NCBI GenBank assembly: GCA_000989565.1
Contig: LBOO01000013.1
Coordinates: forward strand, 1-51,535
Direction: 5' to 3'
DNA length: 51,535 bases
DNA from: Candidatus Peregrinibacteria bacterium GW2011_GWA2_33_10
GTDB lineage: Bacteria; Patescibacteriota; Gracilibacteria; UBA1369; GWC2-33-13
A program made the translations under genes and the position numbers. The notes beneath the pieces were generated by a model, which worked only from the letters and a program-made list of their open reading frames with translations, searched no databases and had not been told where the DNA came from. Positions 27,055 through 36,175 of this stretch are shown piece after piece (within the stretch, counting starts at the first letter, position 1; each line of letters begins with the position of its first letter).

Positions 27055-27882
27055 TTAAATTTTATAATTTATATTTGATAAAATTTCTTCATGTATTAAT
27101 CCATTAGAAGCTACAATGTTTTTGGAATCCAAGGTGAATAAATCTCCTTCTTTATTTGAAATTTTGCCTCCGGCTTCTTTCAGAATCAGTGTTGCCGCTG
27201 CGATATCACAGGGGCGAATAACTTCTGTGAAATTCAAATAGCCGTCGAAAGTTCCGGCAGCGATATAGCAAAGAGATAAGGCGATTGAGCCTATAGCGCG
27301 AATTCTTTCGCTAGCGGTTAGAAAGTTTTTTAATATTTTGAGATTTTTTTCTGTTTTTAAATCTTTTTCTTTAGGCATTCCAATGCATAAAAAGCTATGT
27401 TTTAATTTGTTTGAATCAGATACATGCAATTTTTTAATTTCTTCAAATTGAAAAAAATGCTCTTGGTTTCCAAATCGTAAAAACGCGCCTTTGTCTTTTG
27501 AAGCATAAAACAATTCGTGAGTTACGGGGTTATAAACAAGTCCAAATATTACTTCGTTTCTGTAAGCTAAGGCAATTGAAATGCTGAAAATTGGTAGATG
27601 GCGGAAATAATTTCTTGTGCCATCAATAGGATCAATATACCAAGTGTATGGTGAATTTTTGTTTATTATGCCTTTTTCTTCTAAGTTGAAGTTATGTTTT
27701 TTGAATTTTTTTTGAAGGGTATCAAGAATGTTATTTTCTATTTCCAGATCTAAATTCGTACAAATTTCATTGGATTCTTTTATTGAGGAAATTGAAACAT
27801 GACTCCATTTTTCAATAAGGATTTTTCCGTTTTCCGATGCGATTTGGAAACATATTTTTTGAATTTTTTCTAAATCAAGCAT
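27055..27882 (-). CDS. Inositol monophosphatase family phosphatase
   Basis: This Mg-dependent sugar-phosphate phosphatase (275 residues) has the family's metal-binding motifs: Glu in NLEEKGI, IDPIDGTRNYFR, and the C-terminal RPCDIAAATLILKEAGG. Members dephosphorylate inositol phosphate, fructose bisphosphate, histidinol phosphate or PAP; the sequence does not tell which. It starts 3 bases after the pilin-like gene ends, so the two are probably one transcript, though no functional link is obvious. Confidence 0.9.
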   Translation of the reverse strand: MLDLEKIQKICFQIASENGKILIEKWSHVSISSIKESNEICTNLDLEIENNILDTLQKKFKKHNFNLEEKGIINKNSPYTWYIDPIDGTRNYFRHLPIFSISIALAYRNEVIFGLVYNPVTHELFYASKDKGAFLRFGNQEHFFQFEEIKKLHVSDSNKLKHSFLCIGMPKEKDLKTEKNLKILKNFLTASERIRAIGSIALSLCYIAAGTFDGYLNFTEVIRPCDIAAATLILKEAGGKISNKEGDLFTLDSKNIVASNGLIHEEILSNINYKI

Positions 27883-27885
27883 AAA

Positions 27886-28482
27886 TTATAGTGTTGAATA
27901 ACTTATAAAGGCATTGCCATTTGTTGATTTTGTGTCTAAGCCTGTGTCAGAAGTTTCATTGCAATTTTCCAATAAAGAGTCTTGGCCGAAGCAAGATAAA
28001 TTATTGCCTTTGTTGCTTTCCATGAGAGCTCCTAGCATAAATCCTTTTACTTTATTATCTTTCTCATCTTTATTACCTAAAGTCGTAAAAAAATATGAGC
28101 TTTCGTCAATTGTGTTCGTGATACCACAATCAAAATCTTGAGTATATTGAATTTTTCCGGCTTTTACAGGATCGCTAGGTATTGTGCCGCTTAAATAATC
28201 TTTGATAATTTTTCCTGTTATACTATCGTTATTTAAACATTCTGGTAAACCTTTATTATTTTTTGTTGTTCCCGGATAAACACCGTTATCGTTCAAGTAC
28301 ATTTCAATTGCGACGGTTAGGTTGTTGATATTAGCTTTTCTTGCTGTATCTCGAGCTAAATTAGGCGCATTTGTTGTATTCGGTACAACCACAGCTACTG
28401 TCAGAATGGCTTGGGCAGTCAAAATTAAGATAATTTCAATCAAAGCAAAACCTTTTTTCATGTGTTTACGTGTAACAGACAT
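27886..28482 (-). CDS. Type IV pilin-like protein
   Basis: The N-terminus carries a prepilin peptidase site: KKG (ending at residue 11) followed by FALIEIILIL, with Glu at position 5 of the mature chain and a hydrophobic helix to about residue 35. The rest (to residue 198) is a globular, secreted-type domain with paired cysteines (GLPECLN, FDCGIT, LSCFG, ENCNE), as in pseudopilins or minor pilins. The ATG at 28461 (MKKGFALIE) is the more usual start; the ATG at 28482 adds 7 residues. Pilus assembly genes are not in the window. Confidence 0.85.
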   Translation of the reverse strand: MSVTRKHMKKGFALIEIILILTAQAILTVAVVVPNTTNAPNLARDTARKANINNLTVAIEMYLNDNGVYPGTTKNNKGLPECLNNDSITGKIIKDYLSGTIPSDPVKAGKIQYTQDFDCGITNTIDESSYFFTTLGNKDEKDNKVKGFMLGALMESNKGNNLSCFGQDSLLENCNETSDTGLDTKSTNGNAFISYSTL

Positions 28483-28562
28483 AGAATAAATTAGGAATTA
28501 TATATTAAGATATAATTCATAGTCATTTTAAAAACAAGTATAAGTTCGAGGACAAACTTCTC

Positions 28563-28592
28563 TTGAACAATTAGGGGAAAAAATGGTATGTT
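28563..28592 (+). promoter_or_regulatory. Promoter for tRNA-Lys
   Basis: TTGAAC (28563-28568) and TATGTT (28587-28592) are 18 bases apart, about 19 bases upstream of the tRNA. Confidence 0.45.
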
Positions 28593-28610
28593 TTTTTCGG
28601 TTTTTTTTAT

Positions 28611-28686
28611 GGGTTCGTAGCTCAGTTGGTAGAGCGGTCGCCTCTTAAGCGAATGGTCCCGGGTTCGAATCCCGGCGAGCCCACCA
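28611..28686 (+). tRNA. tRNA-Lys (CTT)
   Basis: The cloverleaf is complete: acceptor GGGTTCG pairs with CGAGCCC, the anticodon loop CTCTTAA gives anticodon CTT, and the T arm is CCGGGTTCGAATCCCGG. The 3' CCA is encoded. It is a single-gene unit between the pilin-like gene and an unknown gene. Confidence 0.95.
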
Positions 28687-28791
28687 TTCTTTTTCTAAGT
28701 TAAGTGCTTTTGGTTAATAAAGTATTAATTTGACTTTTTTCCCATTCTAGTATAAAAAATAATACTTTTATTAAACGTATATAAATAAAAT

Positions 28792-29751
28792 ATGGTTGAT
28801 TTAGAAAAAAGAGATAAAGGAAATGATGACAATTTAAAAAGAAAACCGCATGGTTTTGACGCTGTTTTGGGAATTTTAAAAAATATTTATGAGGGTATTA
28901 GAGTTAAATTGTTAAAAGTTGCCCATATTGAGGATGTTTCTCAAGAAGAGGGTGTTGATGAAAAAAGTCAGAAGGATTTTTTAGGTTTTTCAGTGAAAGA
29001 TGTTGAGGAAAAATATATGAGGTATGATGGGAGGAGGAATGCTGATATGGTTAATATGAGCGCTTTATTGTGTGATTTAGAAAAAAGTTTACAAGATTAT
29101 TTAGATTCTTTCGGAGAAATTTCCGATGATTTTTATAAAGAGATTTATCGGTTGAGTTTGGAATATAAAAATTTAAAAGTTGGGCATTGTGAACAATATA
29201 ATTCTGCGAAAGCAGGACTTAAGTACGCTGAACTCGCTGTTTTGATCAAAAATCCTAAATTAATTAAGGATCAAAGAATTATTGAAATTTTAGAGTTAAT
29301 CTCTGATTTACAAAATGCCGTGCCATGGGGATTTCAGATGTTTTCAACATTAAATGAAAATGATGAACGAGTGCTTTATAAGGGAATTACCATGCAAGAG
29401 CATTTGTCCGCTTTTATGAACATGATTAAAAATAAAAAATTATGGGCGGATGAAGTTAGCCATAACAGGGCGGAAATGAGAAGAATTTTTCTTAGCAGTA
29501 TTGCTGAGGCAATCGCCTTAATGACCGAAGAAGATCATGAGTTGACTTATCCTGCCAGATTTAGGGTATTAACAATTTGCGCGGATTATTCTGCGGATAC
29601 TGAATTCGTAGTGAATAATTTATTTTTTACTTTTTTAAAAAAAGAAATCCAATCTTTAAAGAATTCTGCGGAATGGTACCTAAAAATCAGTAAACAGAGA
29701 TCATTTTTTGATAATTTAATTAAACTTTTGGAAGAGAAAGAGAATTTATAA
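28792..29751 (+). CDS. Hypothetical protein, no recognised family
   Basis: This 319-residue protein is soluble, acidic and mostly helical, with no signal peptide or membrane segment. Residues 1-80 are highly charged; the middle carries repeated helices (for example EIIELLELISDLQNAV-like pattern in RIIEILELISDLQNAV) and a segment with LTYPARFRVLTICADYS. I do not recognise a catalytic motif. The end overlaps the converging RND pump gene by 6 bases. It may be specific to this lineage. Confidence 0.55.
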   Translation: MVDLEKRDKGNDDNLKRKPHGFDAVLGILKNIYEGIRVKLLKVAHIEDVSQEEGVDEKSQKDFLGFSVKDVEEKYMRYDGRRNADMVNMSALLCDLEKSLQDYLDSFGEISDDFYKEIYRLSLEYKNLKVGHCEQYNSAKAGLKYAELAVLIKNPKLIKDQRIIEILELISDLQNAVPWGFQMFSTLNENDERVLYKGITMQEHLSAFMNMIKNKKLWADEVSHNRAEMRRIFLSSIAEAIALMTEEDHELTYPARFRVLTICADYSADTEFVVNNLFFTFLKKEIQSLKNSAEWYLKISKQRSFFDNLIKLLEEKENL

Positions 29752-32700
29752 TTTTTTTTCCGCAAACCGCTTATACAACATTGGTACCACAAACAATGTA
29801 AGCACGGTTGAAAAAAGAAGTCCGAATATCATACTGAAGCCTAATGGTCCCCATGTTACATCGGAAATCGCTAGTGGAAATATTCCGGCGACTGTGGTTA
29901 TTGTTGTTAATAATATTGGTTGTAACCTTGAAAGAGCGGCGTTTTTAATAGCTTCTATCATTTCTTGGCCTTTAAGTCGGTTTGAGTTAATTTGATCAAT
30001 TAGAATGATTGCATTATTTACTACTATTCCTGCTAAAGCCACAATTCCGATAAACGCGGGGAAGCTTAATGGTAAGCCAATTAGGGCGAGACCCGGAAAA
30101 ATGGCGATTAAGGCTAGAGGAATTGTCATTAGAATAAATAACGGTTGGCGATAGGAATTGAATTCTAAAATTAGAATCGCAGCAATTAAAAATATTCCTA
30201 TAAATAAGGCTTTGAACATGTCTCCAAAAGATTCCTGAATATCTTCGGCTTCTCCTCCATAATTGATTGTATAGTTTTCCGGAAGATTTAATTTCGCGGT
30301 GTTTTTTTGAAATTCTTTTACAATTTGCGTTACGGTACTTCCTTTAGCCACATCAGCAGTAACTTTGGAGATTTTTTTGCCGTCTTCGTGAGAAATTGAT
30401 GTTACCCCGCTTTTTAATTCTGTTTTGGTGATTGCTGAAAGAGGAACTGAACCTTGAGGTGTTTGAATTGAGAGATTTTGAATCACATTTATATTTGTTT
30501 CGTCCGCCTCATAAGGATTTGCGCTTTGCGGATTTAGATTCAGTCGCACAAATATGTTTATTTCGTCGCTGTTTATTTTTAGTTTTGAAGCATCTAAACC
30601 ATTGATTGAGCTTCTTAACGCTCCGGCAATTTGAATTGGGGTTAATCCAACTTGTGCTGCTTGTTGGCGGTCTATTTTTAAGCTAAATTCCACCGGAGCT
30701 TCTTTAATTGAAGTTTGAATGTTTGTAGCGCCGGATATTTGAGATAATAATTTTTGTCCGCTTTTGGCCAATCTTTCCAATTCATTTAGATCTTCTCCGA
30801 TAAATGTAATATTTACAGGTGATCCTTGTGGTGGACCTGAAGATTCTTGCGAAAGTGTGATTTTTCCTTTTTTTATTTTTTGCACATCACTTCTTAATTC
30901 TTCAATAATTTCTGTACTGGTTTGTTCTCTATTTTCCCGAAGATTAATGGTAAAACTTGCTAAATGACTATTTTGGGATCCTCCTCCTGCGCTTCCTCCG
31001 GCTACTCCAACAGCCGTTACATAGGATTCTATTGGTTTTTTAGTATAAAGAATTTGTTCGACTTCTTGAGCAACTTTATTAGTCTCTTTTAATGTTGTTC
31101 CTGAAGGCATTTCGAGATTAAGCCAGAAATAATCAATATCAATTTGCGGAAACATTATGACTTTTAATAATCCCGAGGCAGGTAGAAATATACTAAAAAC
31201 AAATGAAAGAGCTAGAATTATGGTTAAAAGTTTTTGTTTTTTACGGCTTTCCAAAAAAGAGCAAACCTTTGTTTCGTACCATACGGATGTTTTATCAATA
31301 TATTTTTGAAGTTTTGTTTCTTTATCCTTTTTTCTAGATAAAAAGTGTGAAGCAATCATAGGATTTAATCCCAATGATACAAATAGTGAGCTTGCTAAAA
31401 CTATTGTAACCGTTACCGGTATATTTCGGATAAATTGTCCCATGATTCCTGAAGCGAACATCATTGGAATAAAAGCCGCTACAGTTGTTAAAGTGCCGGA
31501 AATGATTGGCCATTGGTAATCTTTGAGAGTTTTTTTCGCGGCATGTAGGGAGGACATGCCGGATAAAATATTTTTATGGATACTTTCCGTTACTACTATC
31601 GCACTATCAACCAATATACCTAGGGCTAAGATGAGTGAAAATAATGTTAAAAAATTAAGAGTATAACCTAGCATAAGTAAGCCGGCAAAAGACATTAAAA
31701 ATGTTAAAGGCACACTTAAACCGGCTATTATGGATTCTCTCCAGCCTAAAAACAGGAGGAGTAAAATTATTACTATTATGATTGTTTGTATTCCATTTGT
31801 AGATAATGTTCCCAATTGTTCTTTAATGTATTTCGCGTTGTCAGTAACGATATAAACATTATATTTATTTTTCGTTTCTTTGTTTATATTCTGAATTTCT
31901 TTCTTAAGGTTTTCGGCAATGCGAATTACATTACCTCCGCTTTTTTTATAAATTTCCAAGGAAATTGAATCTTGAGATTTTTTACCGTTAATACTTATTC
32001 TGGAATAGTTTTTAGGTTCTTCTAAACTGTCAGAAATTAATGCAATATCTTGTAATAGCACAGGTGTGTTATTTTTTACTGTGATCGGGATGTTTTTGAT
32101 TTCTTCCGCATTGTTTATTGATCCATCAAAGCGAATCGTATATTTTTTATTTTCCTGCTCGATATTGCCCAATGGTATTTTTGCATTATTGGCTTGAATT
32201 GCTTGGGTTATTTGAGCTAGGGAGATATTAAATTGTTCCAACTTTTCTTGATTGGCTATTATTTGAATTTCTCGATTGTACGCTCCAATCATTTTTACAT
32301 CTGAAACATCTTTGGCGGTTTCAAATCTTTTTTCCAATTTTTCCGCGAATTCTTTTAACTTCTCATGTGGAGCATTTGAGGAAATCGAGACTACCAATAT
32401 CGGTATATCGGAAAAATTTACTTCGTTGACTATTGGTTTTTCCACATCGTCCGGTAGTTCCGGGATAGCTTCATCTACGACATCTTTTAACTCTCTTATG
32501 TGGTCGTCGATGTTTTTGTCAGCCTTGAATTGTACGCTAATAATTGAAATGCTTTCACCTGATGTGGAAGTATAGATGTCCAAATCATCCAAATTAGCGA
32601 TTTTTTCTTCGATTTTATCGGTAATCAATTCTTCCACGTCTTTAGGGCTTGCTCCGGGATAAACCGTGGAAACAATGCCTACCGGAATAATAACTTCAGG

Positions 32701-32814
32701 ATTGGCTTCTTTAGGTATTAGAGCGGCTGATCCTAAGCCGAACCCTAAAATTGCCAATAAAAGCAAATATGTGAAGCGAAAATTATCTATAAAAAAATTC
32801 CAAATTTTTTCCAT
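29746..32814 (-). CDS. RND-family efflux transporter (AcrB/MdtB-like)
   Basis: The 1022-residue protein has the full RND layout: a first membrane helix near residue 12, a large periplasmic-type loop, helices 2-6 starting near residue 335, a second large loop, and a C-terminal helix block. Helix 4 reads LILALGILVDSAIVVTES, keeping one of the two proton-relay Asp residues. The hydrophobe/amphiphile family motif PGASPKDVEELITDKIE is present. It lies 11 bases downstream of its adaptor gene. In Gram-negatives such pumps need an outer-membrane channel; none is in the window, and this lineage is thought to lack a classical outer membrane, so it may release lipids or other molecules at the outer face of a single membrane. 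Confidence 0.93.
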   Translation of the reverse strand: MEKIWNFFIDNFRFTYLLLLAILGFGLGSAALIPKEANPEVIIPVGIVSTVYPGASPKDVEELITDKIEEKIANLDDLDIYTSTSGESISIISVQFKADKNIDDHIRELKDVVDEAIPELPDDVEKPIVNEVNFSDIPILVVSISSNAPHEKLKEFAEKLEKRFETAKDVSDVKMIGAYNREIQIIANQEKLEQFNISLAQITQAIQANNAKIPLGNIEQENKKYTIRFDGSINNAEEIKNIPITVKNNTPVLLQDIALISDSLEEPKNYSRISINGKKSQDSISLEIYKKSGGNVIRIAENLKKEIQNINKETKNKYNVYIVTDNAKYIKEQLGTLSTNGIQTIIIVIILLLLFLGWRESIIAGLSVPLTFLMSFAGLLMLGYTLNFLTLFSLILALGILVDSAIVVTESIHKNILSGMSSLHAAKKTLKDYQWPIISGTLTTVAAFIPMMFASGIMGQFIRNIPVTVTIVLASSLFVSLGLNPMIASHFLSRKKDKETKLQKYIDKTSVWYETKVCSFLESRKKQKLLTIILALSFVFSIFLPASGLLKVIMFPQIDIDYFWLNLEMPSGTTLKETNKVAQEVEQILYTKKPIESYVTAVGVAGGSAGGGSQNSHLASFTINLRENREQTSTEIIEELRSDVQKIKKGKITLSQESSGPPQGSPVNITFIGEDLNELERLAKSGQKLLSQISGATNIQTSIKEAPVEFSLKIDRQQAAQVGLTPIQIAGALRSSINGLDASKLKINSDEINIFVRLNLNPQSANPYEADETNINVIQNLSIQTPQGSVPLSAITKTELKSGVTSISHEDGKKISKVTADVAKGSTVTQIVKEFQKNTAKLNLPENYTINYGGEAEDIQESFGDMFKALFIGIFLIAAILILEFNSYRQPLFILMTIPLALIAIFPGLALIGLPLSFPAFIGIVALAGIVVNNAIILIDQINSNRLKGQEMIEAIKNAALSRLQPILLTTITTVAGIFPLAISDVTWGPLGFSMIFGLLFSTVLTLFVVPMLYKRFAEKKL

Positions 32815-32825
32815 GAGATACTACA

Positions 32826-34796
32826 TTAAATTTCCTGTTCGTTACAGGTTGGTAATATTTTATCTTCTTTTTTTAGTCCTTCTAAAATTTCGATATATTG
32901 ACCATAAATCTTGCCAGTTTTAATTTCAATTGTTTTTTTATTATTATTTTCATCCAAGGTGCAGACATAAGATTTGTCTTCTTTTATCAGAAGCGCTGTA
33001 ATCGGAATTTGAATAATATTTATTTTTTCATTTTTCAAAAGCAAATAAACAGTTTCTCCAATGATTAAATTTGATGTTCCTTCATTTACTTGAATTATTA
33101 CTTCAATTTTTTTTGTTGTTTTATCAATAACCGGAGATATATAAATAATTTCTCCGCGAGCATTTTTGTCTTTAATAGTAATTATTTTTTGATCAGAAAA
33201 TAATGGTTTTTCTTTTTCAGAAATATAAGTTTTTATTTCCAATTTATTTTTTTGAACAATTGATGCTATAGGCAATCCGGGACTTACCAATTGGCCGACT
33301 GTTACGGGAAGAGCACTGATTGTTCCTGCGAAAGGGGATTTGATAAACGCTTTATTTAAATTTGACTCTGCAGTGTTTAAATTGGCTTGCGCTTGTGTAA
33401 TTAGAGCTTGCTGCATTTCGATGTCTTCGGCTCTTGCACCTTCTTTGCTCATTTTTATTTGTAGTTTAAGCTGGTCAATATCATTGGCGGCAATTGCCAA
33501 TTGCTCTTGTGTGGCACCATTTTGGGCAATTTTCAGTTGTTGTTTCAGTTGATCAATTTGACTTTGAGCAATAGCAAGGTCTTCTTTTGTTGCTCCGGCT
33601 TTTTTTAAAGTTATTTCTTTTTCTAATGCGTCGGTAGCGGCTTGATTTTGATGAACCATTGATTCAGAAGCTATTAAAGCGGAATTGTTGGCAATAATTT
33701 TTGCGCCTAATTGTTGAACATAATTAATGATGCTAACTATGGCGGTATCAATGGTATTTTGAGAATTAGAAATAGATGTTTTGTAAATTTGTTTTTGAGC
33801 ATCAGTTAATTCTATTCCGTTTAAAGTGGAGACGGCCGCATTGACGATCTCTCCTAATTTGTCGACAAAATTTTCTATTTTATAAATTTCTTCCAACGCT
33901 TTATTTAAAGTTTCCAAAACCTGCTCCGCACTTTTTAGTGTTTTGATTCTTTTTGACAGATCTAATAAAAGTTTGTAACTGGTTACAGATTGTTGGCATT
34001 CTAATGTGATCTCCTGTTGGTTAATTGATTGAATGCTAAGTTGGCAAGTTTGATTACTTGGATATTCAATTGGGTAGATAATATCCTGTAAATATTGATT
34101 TAATACAATTCCTACACTATTAATCGCTATATCCAGACTATCATCTGCGTCTTCCAATAAAGTGTCCAAACCTTCTTTATTTTGTTTGCCGGTATTCTCT
34201 AGACTTTTTTGAGAATCTTCCATTAAAATTCGGGTGTTTTTTAAGCGGGTTTCCAACAAATCAAGTTCTTCTTTTCTAATGCCATTTTTTAATTTTTGAT
34301 AATTTTCTTCAGCTGCTGAAATTTGTGATTTTAAAATTTCAACTTGCTCTTCTCTCGCGCCTTTTTTCAATTCTGAATATCGTTGTCCGGCTGCATTCAA
34401 TTTGGATTCCAGTATTTGTATTTCTTCGATGCGTGCCCCGTTTTGCATTTTTTGCAAAGTTATTTGAGCGGATTGCAAAGAACTTTCTGCTTGTAATGCT
34501 TGTGCGCTTAGAGCTTGGTGTTCGATTTCTGCTATTAATTGATCTTTGATAACCTGCTGACCTTTTTTTACATCTAAAGAAATAATTTTCCCTGAAGTTT
34601 CAGATTTTATTTCTACTTCTGAATTTGATTGCACTGTGCCTAAATATTGAGTTTCTGTTTGGGGTAGAAATTCGTTTACGCTTATTAATGAACTTTCCAG
34701 ATCATTAATTTCAGTTTTTACTATGTCTATAGGCTTTTCACTGCAAGATGAAAGTGTGAGAGAAATTATTACAGACAAAAGGGCTATTTTTCGCAT
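32826..34796 (-). CDS. Membrane fusion / adaptor lipoprotein (HlyD-AcrA type)
   Basis: The 656-residue protein starts with a lipoprotein signal (LTLSSC, Cys18) and has the adaptor order: barrel-sandwich half (SGKIISLDVKKGQQVIKD), a long coiled-coil hairpin, the second lipoyl half (KSPFAGTISALPVTVGQLV), and a beta-barrel domain. The hairpin is unusually long, about 400 residues, and contains repeated units of the type GARIEEIQILESKL, GAREEQVEILKSQI and GIRKEELDLLETRL, with matching units on the return arm (GATKEDLAIAQSQI, GATQEQLAIAANDI, GARAEDIEMQQALI). It is the first gene of a two-gene operon with the RND pump. An extended hairpin could span a thick wall. Confidence 0.9.
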   Translation of the reverse strand: MRKIALLSVIISLTLSSCSEKPIDIVKTEINDLESSLISVNEFLPQTETQYLGTVQSNSEVEIKSETSGKIISLDVKKGQQVIKDQLIAEIEHQALSAQALQAESSLQSAQITLQKMQNGARIEEIQILESKLNAAGQRYSELKKGAREEQVEILKSQISAAEENYQKLKNGIRKEELDLLETRLKNTRILMEDSQKSLENTGKQNKEGLDTLLEDADDSLDIAINSVGIVLNQYLQDIIYPIEYPSNQTCQLSIQSINQQEITLECQQSVTSYKLLLDLSKRIKTLKSAEQVLETLNKALEEIYKIENFVDKLGEIVNAAVSTLNGIELTDAQKQIYKTSISNSQNTIDTAIVSIINYVQQLGAKIIANNSALIASESMVHQNQAATDALEKEITLKKAGATKEDLAIAQSQIDQLKQQLKIAQNGATQEQLAIAANDIDQLKLQIKMSKEGARAEDIEMQQALITQAQANLNTAESNLNKAFIKSPFAGTISALPVTVGQLVSPGLPIASIVQKNKLEIKTYISEKEKPLFSDQKIITIKDKNARGEIIYISPVIDKTTKKIEVIIQVNEGTSNLIIGETVYLLLKNEKINIIQIPITALLIKEDKSYVCTLDENNNKKTIEIKTGKIYGQYIEILEGLKKEDKILPTCNEQEI

Positions 34797-34859
34797 AAAG
34801 CTTGATAGTAATTAATAAATGGTTATTGATTCTATTGATTTTGCGGAAAAAATCAAGCT

Positions 34860-35390
34860 TTATAATTTATTTTTTTTGATTTTCAAATAATAACCGAGCA
34901 AATTAGCACATGGATGCAAAATGCCGAATATTATTATTGATAGAAAAATAAAATAAACCGGCAGAGGGATATAAAAATATAAAAATATATTTACACTTAT
35001 AATCCAGTCCAATTGATCAAAGGGAATCCAACTTTTTCCCGGAGCAATTTCGAATTGTCGCTTAAAAAAACTTTTAACTGCGTCGCCGAAGAGAGTTCCA
35101 AAACCGAATAAAAATCCTAAAATAATGGGATTAATACTTTGATAATTTATATAAGAAATTTCTTTTAAGCGTGGATAGAATTGATATTGTAAAATTGTAA
35201 CTAAAATGGCTATTAAAATGCCGCAAAGAATTCCACGAAACGTTTTATTTTTTCCTAAAATTGGCTTGTCTCTAAATTTTTTATTGAAATCGAGAGGGAA
35301 TGTCAAAAAAGGAATCCATTTAAATAAAATTGGAGCCATATTCGCTAAGGCGGCAGGCAGATAGAAATATAGGATTTTAAATATGGTCAT
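34860..35390 (-). CDS. CDP-archaeol synthase-like (CarS/DUF46) membrane protein
   Basis: This 176-residue membrane protein with about five helices matches the CarS/DUF46 pattern: PAALANMAPILFKW near the start, LGKNKTFRGILCG, and GTLFGDAVKSFFKRQF followed by PGKSWIPFDQLDW. In archaea CarS makes CDP-archaeol from CTP and the diether phosphate; bacterial homologues presumably act on a CTP-activated phospholipid precursor. It overlaps the CDP-alcohol phosphatidyltransferase gene by 4 bases (ATGA), so the two probably act in sequence: one activates the lipid, the other moves it onto an alcohol. Whether the substrate is phosphatidate or an ether lipid cannot be seen. Confidence 0.8.
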   Translation of the reverse strand: MTIFKILYFYLPAALANMAPILFKWIPFLTFPLDFNKKFRDKPILGKNKTFRGILCGILIAILVTILQYQFYPRLKEISYINYQSINPIILGFLFGFGTLFGDAVKSFFKRQFEIAPGKSWIPFDQLDWIISVNIFLYFYIPLPVYFIFLSIIIFGILHPCANLLGYYLKIKKNKL

Positions 35391-35950
35391 TTTAAGATAG
35401 AAAGAAAAGATTTTGTATCTAAATCGGGTTTGTTTTTATCTAATAAAATTATTAAAATTTTGTCAAAACAGTTTAGAGTATAAAGAAGAGCGCTTGTTAA
35501 AAAGAAATAAAATGAGAAGCTAAAAAGTAAAGTATAAATTGTAAAAATAACAAAAAATGCTGATGCGAATTTACCTGAATAATTATGAATTGGATAAAAA
35601 TTTTTATGTTTTAAAAGGCAAATGAAAACATAGATTAAAAAAATAAAAATCGGAGTAAGTGTGATAAATATATAATCTGTAAAAATTTCAGGTTCAAAAA
35701 TGTAAAGGGAATAAAGAATTAAAATGCCTCCGATATAATCTCCGATAGAGTCCAATCGAGCGCCGAAATCGGAAGAATGTTTTAATTTTCGCGCGATGTA
35801 GCCGTCAAGCATATCCAGTGGGGCAATAATTAAAATGGCTATTCCTGTATAAAATTTTTGTTCGGAGAGAACAAGATAGAAAGCGAAGATTGTGAGTAAA
35901 AGGCGGAAGATGGTAATGTAATTGGCGGGGGTGTGTAGTTTTGATTTCAT
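35387..35950 (-). CDS. CDP-alcohol phosphatidyltransferase
   Basis: The 187-residue membrane protein has the family's catalytic signature D-x2-D-G-x2-A-R-x8-G-x3-D-x3-D in DMLDGYIARKLKHSSDFGAR and LDSIGD. Around it are about six hydrophobic helices. Members make phosphatidylglycerol phosphate, phosphatidylserine, phosphatidylinositol and related lipids from CDP-diacylglycerol; the head group here is unknown. It is the first gene of a coupled pair with the CarS-like gene. Confidence 0.9.
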   Translation of the reverse strand: MKSKLHTPANYITIFRLLLTIFAFYLVLSEQKFYTGIAILIIAPLDMLDGYIARKLKHSSDFGARLDSIGDYIGGILILYSLYIFEPEIFTDYIFITLTPIFIFLIYVFICLLKHKNFYPIHNYSGKFASAFFVIFTIYTLLFSFSFYFFLTSALLYTLNCFDKILIILLDKNKPDLDTKSFLSILK

Positions 35951-36175
35951 AAAGAATATTGTTTTTTTTATTTTATATTGAAGGATTAAAATTTACAAAT
36001 AGTAACCATTAACTGAGGTATAGTGTCATTCTTGCCCATCTTCTCGTCATTTATCAATTTTATTTTTTTCTCCAACTATCTAAATTATTTTAGGACCTTG
36101 CAATGCGGGGTTAAAATATTTATTAATTTTTTTTAATTTTTAGGTTAAAATGGACTTGTACTTAAATTTTCTTTT
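35951..36175. other. Divergent intergenic region
   Basis: Between the CDP-alcohol transferase and ftcD starts. TTGCAA near 36099 and TATTAA 17 bases later, or TAAAAT near 36145, are candidate ftcD promoters; none is convincing. A single GCAATGCGGGG half-palindrome of the GC family lies near 36099. Confidence 0.35.
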
